Below, in pieces: positions 1 through 5,850 of a stretch of 5,850 nucleotides of DNA. The notes under the pieces were generated by a model that was not told where the DNA came from, ran no database searches, and saw only the letters and a list, made by a program, of their open reading frames with translations. This DNA comes from Planctomycetales bacterium (GTDB taxonomy: Bacteria > Planctomycetota > Planctomycetia > Pirellulales > Thermoguttaceae): assembly GCA_007122045.1 (NCBI GenBank), contig SKJM01000692.1, positions 1 to 5,850 on the forward strand, read 5' to 3'. Numbering within the stretch: the first letter of the stretch is position 1; every line of letters begins with the position of its first letter. Made by a program: the position numbers and the translations under genes.

Positions 1-1
1 C

Positions 2-1012
2 GACGCGCAATCGCTGAAAGCCAACCATCCGGCGCCGGGCGGCGACGGTTTCACGCCCTATCGGTGCCTGCTCCCGCGAGGGCTAGACGGCCTGCTCGTG
101 ATCGGGCTGGGCATGAGCATGGAGCGCGATGCCTCGGCGATGGTCCGCATGCAGCGCGACATGCAAAACCAGGGCTACGCCGCCGGCGCGGCCGCGGCGA
201 TGATCGCCCGCCGCGGAGTTTCCACCCGCGGGCTCGACATCCGCGAGCTGCAAGAGCACCTGGTCGAAGTGGGCAACCTGCCCGCCGAAGTGCTCGATCA
301 GGACGACAACTTCCCGCTGTCCGAAGCCGAGGTGGCGGCGGCCGTCGAGGCGTTGGTTAACCCCGACCGCCTTACGGCATCGCGGGCGCTGGCCGTGGTG
401 CTCAGCCACCGGGAAACGGCCGAGCCGCGGGTGGTGGCTGCGTATCGGAAGGCGCAGGGTGAAGTTCGCCAGAGCTATGCCAAGCTGCTCGGGTTCTGGG
501 GACATGGCGAGGTGGTGCCCGAATTGGTTGCCGCGCTCGACGCGATTGACGAGTGGGACGCGAAAATCCTGCAAGGCCGGATGGCCGAATACGCCCACTT
601 GCCTACCCCGATCGACGCCCTGGTACTGGCCCTCGGCCACACGGGCGACCGGCGGGCCGTTCCGGCCATCCTTCGCATGCTCGAGAAGCTCGACGCCGAT
701 ATAACGCTTTCCCACCACCGGGCCTGTGCTCTGGCGCTGGAGCGGATCGCCGACCCGGCGGCGGCCGAACCCCTGGCGCGGCTGTTGAATAGACCCGGTA
801 TGCGCGGCCACGCCATGCCCGCGCTGGAGCCGTTGTACCAGGCTCCCGACCGCCGCCGCCGCAAGGGCGCCCTTCGCGAAATTGTGCTTGCCCGCGCCCT
901 CTACCGTTGCGGCGACTGGGAGGGTCTGGGCGAGACGATCCTCCGCGAGTACGCGGCCGACCTGCGCGGCCTGTTCGCCCGCCACGCCCGGGCGGTGCTC
1001 GCCGAACCTTGA
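2..1012 (+). CDS. FAD-dependent oxidoreductase, C-terminal part with helical-repeat tail (5' end outside window)
   Basis: The reading frame is already open at the left edge (first full codon at position 2) and ends at TGA 1010-1012, leaving 336 visible residues. An internal ATG at 98 is not the start, because conserved sequence (YRCLLPRG, about visible residues 20-27) lies upstream of it. Visible residues 20-70 carry the C-terminal FAD-domain segment, with GLGMSMERDA followed by QNQGYAAGAAAA. This kind of segment closes the flavin site in FAD_oxidored-type (PF12831-like) proteins. From about residue 120 to the end the sequence is alpha-helical, with HEAT-like units such as RRAVPAILRML and ALALERIADPAAAEPLARLL. 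The tail aligns almost without gaps to residues 859-1194 of the next gene. In the 83-residue block from YRCLLPRG to QDD I count 52 identities by hand. Substrate unknown. An exported location is inferred from the paralogue only, since this N-terminus is not in the window. Confidence 0.92.
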   Translation, partial: DAQSLKANHPAPGGDGFTPYRCLLPRGLDGLLVIGLGMSMERDASAMVRMQRDMQNQGYAAGAAAAMIARRGVSTRGLDIRELQEHLVEVGNLPAEVLDQDDNFPLSEAEVAAAVEALVNPDRLTASRALAVVLSHRETAEPRVVAAYRKAQGEVRQSYAKLLGFWGHGEVVPELVAALDAIDEWDAKILQGRMAEYAHLPTPIDALVLALGHTGDRRAVPAILRMLEKLDADITLSHHRACALALERIADPAAAEPLARLLNRPGMRGHAMPALEPLYQAPDRRRRKGALREIVLARALYRCGDWEGLGETILREYAADLRGLFARHARAVLAEP

Positions 1013-1058
1013 AACGCAAAACGCCGTGCACTATCATTGAGTGGCCCGGATTATTCGC

Positions 1059-1120
1059 GTAGGGTGGAACAGGTGGTGCGAGAATGTAGGGTGGGACTCG
1101 CACCACTCGCCCCACCCTAC
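1059..1120. repeat. Imperfect palindromic element with a duplicated arm, intergenic
   Basis: The outer arms GTAGGGTGG (1059-1067) and CCACCCTAC (1112-1120) are perfect reverse complements. The inner arms GTGGTGCGAG (1073-1082) and CTCGCACCAC (1097-1106) are a second perfect pair, so the DNA or RNA could fold into a two-step hairpin with a 14-nt loop. A second direct copy of the left arm, GTAGGGTGGG (1086-1095), sits in that loop and pairs 10 of 10 with 1111-1120, so two mutually exclusive folds exist. It fills most of the 140-bp gap between the tandem oxidoreductase genes, 47 bp after the upstream stop codon. There is no T-run behind it, so it is not a standard intrinsic terminator, although it could still slow polymerase or protect mRNA ends. 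Its layout resembles dispersed REP-like palindromes; copy number in the genome is unknown. I see no convincing -35/-10 promoter pair in 1013-1152. Confidence 0.75.
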
Positions 1121-1138
1121 GGCTACCCCCCTTAACAC

Positions 1139-1143
1139 AGGAG
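1139..1143 (+). promoter_or_regulatory. Ribosome binding site (AGGAG) of the large FAD oxidoreductase
   Basis: AGGAG ends nine bases before ATG 1153. This supports that start over the in-frame ATG at 1171, which would remove the basic n-region of the signal peptide. Confidence 0.7.
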
Positions 1144-1152
1144 CAGAAACCC

Positions 1153-4100
1153 ATGAAACCGACCCGTCGAATGCAAACTCTCGCCGCCCTCGTTGCGGCT
1201 TTGACACTCGCAGCCGCCAGCGTGCCGGCGGCCGAAGGCGACGCCGTTGTTGAATCGGCGCGGGAGTTGCCCGTGGCCTACGACGTGGACGTCGTGGTGG
1301 TCGGCGGCGGCACGGGCGCCGTCTCGGCGGCGGTCACCGCGGCCGAAGCGGGCGCGAGCGTGTTCCTGGCCGCGCCCTACCCGTACCTCGGCGACGACAT
1401 GACCGCCACGCTCCGGCTCTGGCTCGAAGAAGGGGAACAGCCGGAGACGCCGCTGGCGAAGGCGATTTTCGACGACCCGTTGCTCGTCGAAGCGGGCATG
1501 CACCGCGATCGCCTGGAATTGACCTACTCGGCCAGCCTGCCCACCGGGGCGCCGCACCACGACACCGATCCCCCCAGCCGGCTGACCAACGGCGCCTGGG
1601 GCGCTGCCAACCGCCAGAGCGTCCAGTACGACGGCAGCGTGACCCTCGATGCCGACTTAGGCCGGCCGCAGGCGATCCGCAAGGTCCGCATCGCGGTCTA
1701 CCACCGCGACCACGACGACCCGGAAAAGGACTTCAAAGTGGAGCGGGTCAAGGTTTCCACCAGCCGCGACGGCGAGCAATGGGCCGAGGCGGCGGTGATC
1801 GAGAACGACGAGCTGCCCCCCGGCATTACCGGGCCGTACGGGGCGCCCATCCTTCTTTCCGCTCCCGTCGAGGCCGAAACTCGCTACGTCCGCTTCGACG
1901 TGGTGAAGGCCGACGACGCGGAGCGGGTGCTCGTGGGCGAGATCGAGGTGATCGGGGCCATGGACGAGGAGGTTGCCGAGCCCGCCCGCCCGCGGCCGCC
2001 CCGCCCCTTGCACGTGAAAAAGACGCTGGAGAAGGCGCTGCTGGACGCGGGCGTCGACTTCCTCTTTAGCTGTTACCCGACCGACGTGCTGCGCGACGCC
2101 GGCGGCGCCCCGGCCGGCATCGTCATGGCCAACCGGGCCGGCCGCCAGGCGGTGCTGGCGAAGACGATCATCGACGCGACCGACCGCGGCACCGTCGCCC
2201 GGTTGGCCGGCGCCCGGTTCCGTCCGTATCCGGCCGGCGCCCAGACGTTCCGGCGGGTGGTCATCGGCGGCGAACCGGTGGAGGGGGACTGTCCCGATGT
2301 TCGCGGCGAGGCCTCCGATAGCTCTGAAGTTGCGAATTCCGCCGCGACAATGGGACGGTCCCCATCACCGTGTATCGCGTCGGTGCGGGTGATCGACCCA
2401 CCCTTCGCCGGCTATTGCGACTGCCGCTTTCCGGGCCGGTGCCCCGTGTGCCTGGGGCAGACGCCACCCTCTCCGACGGCCGGGCCGTTCAAGACGATTG
2501 AGTACACGCTGCGGCTCGACATGCCCGATGGCAGCTTCGCTTCGTTTACCGCGGCCGATCAGGCGGCCCGCACCCTCACGTATCATCCCGATCAGCAGGC
2601 CACGGCCGACCGCCTGTTCCAGGTGCCGCCCGACGCGATGCACGGCCGGCAGTCGGTCGAGGGCGACGACGCCCCGGTCGCGGCACTGCCGCTGGACGCC
2701 TTCCGGCCGGAAAGCATCGACCGGCTGTACCTGCTTGGCGGCGCGGCCGACGTGAGCCGCGCCCGCGCCGAGCGGCTGCTGCGCCCGCTGGAATGGATCG
2801 AACTGGCCGCACGGATCGGCGACGCCGCCGCCGAGGAAGCGGCCGGCGTTGGCGAGCTGGCCGGCGTGCGACTGCCGGGGGAGGCCGAGTCGGACGCTGC
2901 CGGCGAAGTCGGCGAGTTGCTTGTCGGCGTGCGCCCGGTCCAGGAGTTGCCCACCATTCCCCAACAGGCCCGCGACCTGCCTGTCCTCGGGCGCTACGAC
3001 GTCGTGGTGATTGGCGGCGGGACCGGCGGGGCGCCGGCGGGCATCGCCGCCGCCCGCGAAGGCGCCGACGTGCTCGTCGTCGAATACCTCCACATGCTCG
3101 GCGGCGTGGGGACGGCCGGCTACATCACCAATTACTACTGGGGTAACCGCCAGGGCTTTACGGCCACCGTGCCGGGCAACCCGCGATGGCACCCCCAGCA
3201 ACGGGCCGAATGGTGGCGGCGGACCCTGCTCGACGAAGGCGCCGATATCTGGTTCGGCGCCATCGGCTGCGGCGCGGTGGTCGATGGCGATCGCGTCGTC
3301 GGCGCCGTCGTGGCCACGCCCGAGGGACGCGGCGTCGTGCTCGCCGACGTGGTGATCGACTCGACCGGCAATGCCGACGTCGCCGCGGCGGCCGGCGCCG
3401 AGATCGACTACACCGACGCCCGCGAGTTCGGCATGCAGGGCACCGGGCTGCCGCCCCACCGGCTCGGGGCCAGCTACACGAACACCGACTTCACGATCGT
3501 CGACGAGACCGACATGGTCGACATCTGGCACGTGTTCGTCTACGCCAAGCAGAAATACCCCGACGCCTTCGACCAGGGGCGACTGATCGACACCCGCGAA
3601 CGGCGGCGCATCGTCGGCGACTTCTACATGACCATCCTCGACCAGATGGTGGGCCGTACCTACCCCGACACCATCGCCCGCTCCTACAGCGACTTCGATT
3701 CGCACGGCTTCACGATCGATCCGTACCTCATGCTGGAAACCCCGCCGCACCGGCAGGGGTTCTGGGTGAACATCCCCTACCGCTGCCTGCTACCGCGGGG
3801 AATCGAAGGGATGCTGGTGACCGGCCTGGGCATCAGCGTCCACCGCGACGCCGTCCCGCTCACCCGCATGCAGCCGTGCATCCAAAACCAGGGCTACGCG
3901 GCCGGGCTGGCCGCCGCGACGGCCGCCCGGGAAGGGTCGGCGCTGCGGGACATCGACATCAAGGCGTTGCAGCAGAAGCTGGTGGAAACCGGCAACCTGC
4001 CCAAGGAGGCCCTCGAACAGGACGATTCCGTGCCCATGTCGGCCGAGGCGATTGCCGAGGCGGTTCGCGAAGCGCCCGACGACTACCGCGCCGCGGCGAT

Positions 4101-4737
4101 CCTCTTCCTGCATCGCGAGGAAGCCCTGCCGCTGCTGCGCGCGGCCTACGCCGAAAGTGAAGGACAGCGGCAGTACGCCTACGCACAGAAGCTCGCCATG
4201 CTGGGCGACGCAACCGGCGCGGAACGGCTGATCGAACGGGTGCGCGGCACCGAGCAGTGGGACCGAGGGTGGAACTACCGCGCCATGGGCCAGTATGGCA
4301 ACGCCTTCAGCCCATTGGATAGCGACATCGTCGCGCTGGGCATGGCCGGCGCCCGAAAGGCCGTGCCCGCCATCCTCGAAATGGTGGCCCTGCTGGACGC
4401 CGAGGCCGATTTCTCCCACCACCGCGCCGTGGCCATCGCCCTGGAGCGACTGGGCGAGCGGGCCGCGGCCCCGGCCCTGGCCGAGTTGCTGGCCAGGCCC
4501 GGCATGGCAGGCTACGTGCACGACACCGTCCAAGCGGCCAAAGAGCACGACGGCCGGGAAGCCCGCTACCTGAACGCCGTCCACACGCGGCGCGAATCGC
4601 TCCGCGAGCTGCTCCTGGCCCGCGCCCTGTACCGGCTGGGCGACCACGCGGGCATCGGCGAAGCGACGCTCCGGGCCTACGCCACCGACCTCCGCGGCCA
4701 CCTGGCCCGGCACGCGCAGGCGGTTTTGGAGGAATGA
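1153..4737 (+). CDS. Exported double-Rossmann FAD-dependent oxidoreductase with inserted discoidin-like domain and HEAT-like tail
   Basis: A 1194-residue protein, presumably a periplasmic or envelope flavoenzyme; substrate unknown. Residues 1-27 form a Sec signal peptide (basic MKPTRR, hydrophobic core, cleavage near VPA-A). Residues 46-60 hold a first dinucleotide-binding motif, GGGTGAVSAA (G51, G53, A56). The strand after it ends in FLAAPY, without the usual ribose-binding acidic residue. Residues 124-268 look like a discoidin/F5-8C-type beta-sandwich (SVQYDGSVTLDADLG, VKVSTSRDGEQW, RYVRFDVV) and interrupt the first FAD domain. That domain resumes near 288 and contains IIDATDRG (339-346). 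Residues 615-656 hold a second, canonical motif (VVVIGGGTGG, acidic E644, LGGVGTAG), followed by IDSTGNADVA (735-744) and the closing segment GLGISVHRD...QNQGYAAG. From about 985 to 1194 the protein is HEAT-like helical repeats. The start is supported by AGGAG at 1139-1143. Oddities: the first FAD site may be degenerate, an 80-bp palindrome encodes residues 378-404, and a Cys cluster (C422, C424, C430, C433) follows it. Family-level call is firm; reaction is not assignable. Confidence 0.93.
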   Translation: MKPTRRMQTLAALVAALTLAAASVPAAEGDAVVESARELPVAYDVDVVVVGGGTGAVSAAVTAAEAGASVFLAAPYPYLGDDMTATLRLWLEEGEQPETPLAKAIFDDPLLVEAGMHRDRLELTYSASLPTGAPHHDTDPPSRLTNGAWGAANRQSVQYDGSVTLDADLGRPQAIRKVRIAVYHRDHDDPEKDFKVERVKVSTSRDGEQWAEAAVIENDELPPGITGPYGAPILLSAPVEAETRYVRFDVVKADDAERVLVGEIEVIGAMDEEVAEPARPRPPRPLHVKKTLEKALLDAGVDFLFSCYPTDVLRDAGGAPAGIVMANRAGRQAVLAKTIIDATDRGTVARLAGARFRPYPAGAQTFRRVVIGGEPVEGDCPDVRGEASDSSEVANSAATMGRSPSPCIASVRVIDPPFAGYCDCRFPGRCPVCLGQTPPSPTAGPFKTIEYTLRLDMPDGSFASFTAADQAARTLTYHPDQQATADRLFQVPPDAMHGRQSVEGDDAPVAALPLDAFRPESIDRLYLLGGAADVSRARAERLLRPLEWIELAARIGDAAAEEAAGVGELAGVRLPGEAESDAAGEVGELLVGVRPVQELPTIPQQARDLPVLGRYDVVVIGGGTGGAPAGIAAAREGADVLVVEYLHMLGGVGTAGYITNYYWGNRQGFTATVPGNPRWHPQQRAEWWRRTLLDEGADIWFGAIGCGAVVDGDRVVGAVVATPEGRGVVLADVVIDSTGNADVAAAAGAEIDYTDAREFGMQGTGLPPHRLGASYTNTDFTIVDETDMVDIWHVFVYAKQKYPDAFDQGRLIDTRERRRIVGDFYMTILDQMVGRTYPDTIARSYSDFDSHGFTIDPYLMLETPPHRQGFWVNIPYRCLLPRGIEGMLVTGLGISVHRDAVPLTRMQPCIQNQGYAAGLAAATAAREGSALRDIDIKALQQKLVETGNLPKEALEQDDSVPMSAEAIAEAVREAPDDYRAAAILFLHREEALPLLRAAYAESEGQRQYAYAQKLAMLGDATGAERLIERVRGTEQWDRGWNYRAMGQYGNAFSPLDSDIVALGMAGARKAVPAILEMVALLDAEADFSHHRAVAIALERLGERAAAPALAELLARPGMAGYVHDTVQAAKEHDGREARYLNAVHTRRESLRELLLARALYRLGDHAGIGEATLRAYATDLRGHLARHAQAVLEE
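2284..2363. repeat. REP/MITE-like palindromic element embedded in-frame in a coding sequence
   Basis: Two self-palindromic boxes, GGGACTGTCCC (2285-2295) and GGGACGGTCCC (2352-2362), flank the element. The 12-mers 2284-2295 and 2352-2363 are reverse complements at 11 of 12 positions, the odd one forming a G-U pair. Inside them, TCGCGGCG (2301-2308) and CGCCGCGA (2340-2347) are a perfect 8-bp inverted pair. With one bulged base (T2300) the arms form one long stem capped by a 31-nt loop (2309-2339), of which 16 bases are G or C by hand count, well below the surrounding gene. The element is read through in-frame as residues 378-404 of the large oxidoreductase (start GDCPDVRGEASDSSEV), a low-complexity stretch unlike its surroundings. 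I see no clear target-site duplication. GGGACnGTCCC palindromes are, from memory, a common dispersed repeat type in planctomycete genomes; this needs a genome search. Confidence 0.75.
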
Positions 4738-4801
4738 CGGAGCGGCGTTGCCCGCGAAAATTGAAACCCGGAGGACGACGCCCGCGAGGCGTTCAACAGC
4801 T

Positions 4802-5168
4802 ATGCCCAGTCCACTGCCCGGCATGGACCCCTGGCTGGAACAGCACTGGGGGGACGTGCATACCCGATGGGTCACCTACAGTTCCGATCAGCTCCAGCCC
4901 GCGTTGCCCCGCGACCTCCGGGCGCGGGTCGAGGAGCGCGTGTACCTCGAATGGGAAGCGCCGCTTGCCGGTCATCGCCGTTCCCCTGCGGCCGGGCGAC
5001 TCCGACGTGCTTCTCGACCTGCAACGCGTCCTGAACGAGGTTTACGACCGCGGCGGCTACGACATCCTCGATTACCACCATCCCCCCAAGCCGCCCCTGA
5101 CGGCCGACCTGGCCCAATGGGCCGGCCAGTGGCTGCGCCAACAGGGGCTCCCGACGGGCAACGGCTGA
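4802..5168 (+). pseudogene. DUF4058 family protein remnant (internal deletion plus frame change)
   Basis: The ATG at 4802 opens with MPSPLPGMDPWLE, the characteristic start of DUF4058 (PF13267) proteins. It continues through QLQPALPRDLRARVEERVYLE to about position 4958. The conserved C-terminus (RLPVIAVPLRPGDSDVLLDL, then YDRGGYDILDYHHPPKPPL) follows at once, but in the +1 frame, from about 4957 to TGA 5166-5168. From memory the family has roughly 250 residues, with a central part carrying IEVLSPxNK- and HLVEIDLLR-like motifs. That centre is missing here, leaving about 120 codons in two frames. A single sequencing slip cannot explain both the loss and the frame change, so this is most simply a decayed gene. 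DUF4058 function is unknown. The 64 bp between the oxidoreductase stop and this ATG hold no clear signal beyond GGAGGA near 4771, which is too far upstream to serve 4802. Confidence 0.8.
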
Positions 5169-5178
5169 AAGCCGCCGG

Positions 5179-5850
5179 TTAGGGGTTCGCCTCGGCCGGC
5201 TCTGCGGCCAGCCGGGCGGAATAGGCCTTCCAAGCGGTGATCGACTCGCGCAGGTTCTCCACCGCGTCGCCCTTGACGGCGTAGCACTGCAAGCCGATCG
5301 GGCCCTGGTAGCCGGCCGCCTTGAGCTTGCCGAGGAATCGGCCGACGTCGAAGTCGCCCCGGCCCAGCGGCTGGATGAGGCGGTCCCAACCGTAGCCGGG
5401 CTGTTTGGCGTCGGCGCCGTTGATCGAAACGAGAAACAACTTCGGCGCCGCCTCCCGGATCGTCGCGTCGAGCTGGGCCCCCTGGCCGGTCATCAGTTCA
5501 TGGCAGAGGTTGATTGAAACGCCGACGTTCTCGCGGTCCACCCGCCGGGCCAGCCGCAACGCGTCGGCCGTGGTGGCCACGTAGAAGCCGGTGTGCGGAT
5601 AGAGGGCCACGCGGAGGTCGGCCGCCGCGGCCAACTCGGCGATCTCGCGGACCACGGCCGCCGCCTTTTCGTCGTCCTGGCCCGGCCGGCCGCCGCGGAC
5701 CGTCAGCCAGAGGATCACGCCGGACCCCTTGAGGTCTTCGATGGCCTGCTTGGCTTGCGGATCGTAAGGCGGATCCTGGTCGAACTGGCAGCCGACGTAC
5801 GTGCTGAACACCCGCAAGCCCGCCTCGCGGTAGCGGGCGGCCTGCCCGGC
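5179..5850 (-). CDS. Sugar phosphate isomerase/epimerase, xylose isomerase-like TIM barrel (N-terminus outside window)
   Basis: The frame is open to the right edge and ends at TAA (complement of 5179-5181), giving 223 visible C-terminal residues. A TTG at 5817-5815 could be taken as a start, but it is the L in YREAGLRVFSTYVG, a conserved beta-strand, and homologous-looking sequence continues upstream of it to the edge. The visible part reads as the later strands of an AP_endonuc_2 (PF01261) barrel: VALYPHTGFY (His codon 5595-5593), VGVSINLCHEL, LFLVSINGAD, the phosphate-loop-like LGRGDFDVGRFL, and GYQGPIGLQCY. In many barrel relatives the last strand carries a metal-binding Glu (IxLE); here that position reads Q (GLQ). 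I recall the same wording in planctomycete members, so it may be a subfamily trait. Members interconvert keto/aldo sugars or epimers, or act on modified sugars; the substrate here is unknown. Convergent with the DUF4058 remnant, with 10 bp between stop codons, so not co-transcribed with the oxidoreductases. Confidence 0.9.
   Translation of the reverse strand, partial: AGQAARYREAGLRVFSTYVGCQFDQDPPYDPQAKQAIEDLKGSGVILWLTVRGGRPGQDDEKAAAVVREIAELAAAADLRVALYPHTGFYVATTADALRLARRVDRENVGVSINLCHELMTGQGAQLDATIREAAPKLFLVSINGADAKQPGYGWDRLIQPLGRGDFDVGRFLGKLKAAGYQGPIGLQCYAVKGDAVENLRESITAWKAYSARLAAEPAEANP

Noticed and set aside
1031..1060. Possible promoter (TTGAGT at 1037-1042) upstream of the large oxidoreductase
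   Set aside because: No -10-like hexamer at suitable spacing, and planctomycete promoters are not well described by this consensus.
2365..3750. 461-codon open frame on the minus strand
   Set aside because: It is antisense to the strongly supported oxidoreductase and shows no family-like motifs. Long antisense frames are expected in high-GC genes. The same applies to minus-strand frames 83-985 and 3790-4875.
4734..5168. 144-codon frame starting at an ATGA overlap with the oxidoreductase stop, suggesting a translationally coupled gene
   Set aside because: Its first 75 or so residues are an out-of-frame reading of the DUF4058 N-terminus and resemble nothing coherent. Only its C-terminal part is real family sequence, so the pseudogene explanation fits better.
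5162..5174. CGGCT-GAA-AGCCG hairpin between the convergent stop codons as a terminator
   Set aside because: The stem is only 5 bp, there is no T-run on either strand, and it overlaps the last codon and stop of the DUF4058 remnant. Chance occurrence is likely at this GC content.
5815..5817. TTG as start codon of the minus-strand isomerase
   Set aside because: The frame stays open to the window edge, with sensible sequence (AARYREAGLRVFSTYVG) running through the TTG, so the true start lies outside.

Overview
This is a high-GC window that reads best as part of a planctomycete chromosome (Pirellulales-like). That assignment is an inference from gene content and recalled family distribution: a very large exported FAD-dependent oxidoreductase, a DUF4058 relic, and a sugar phosphate isomerase/epimerase whose wording (NLCHE, GYxGPIGLQCY) I associate with Planctomycetes. 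No rRNA, tRNA, CRISPR array or complete insertion sequence is visible.

Layout. The left edge (to 1012, +) is the C-terminal 336 residues of a FAD-dependent oxidoreductase with a helical-repeat tail. A 140-bp gap follows, holding a palindromic element (1059-1120) and a good ribosome binding site. The centre (1153-4737, +) is one 1194-residue ORF: signal peptide, a first FAD-type Rossmann half-domain, an inserted discoidin-like (F5/8 type C) beta-sandwich, the rest of the first FAD domain, a second complete FAD domain, and the same helical-repeat tail as the left gene. The two + strand genes are therefore tandem paralogues, at least in their C-terminal third. After a 64-bp gap comes a small broken DUF4058 gene (4802-5168) that has lost its middle and changed frame. 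The right edge (5179-5850, -) is the C-terminal 223 residues of a TIM-barrel sugar phosphate isomerase/epimerase, convergent with the rest.

The two oxidoreductases probably act outside the cytoplasm, judging by the signal peptide on the complete one. Their substrate cannot be read from the sequence. A carbohydrate link is suggested only by the discoidin-like domain and by the neighbouring isomerase gene, which is convergent and so not in the same operon.

The most unusual signal is an 80-bp imperfect palindrome (2284-2363), bounded by two GGGACnGTCCC boxes and lying in-frame inside the large oxidoreductase gene. It looks like a REP/MITE-type repeat that the protein has absorbed as about 27 codons, just upstream of a small cysteine cluster.
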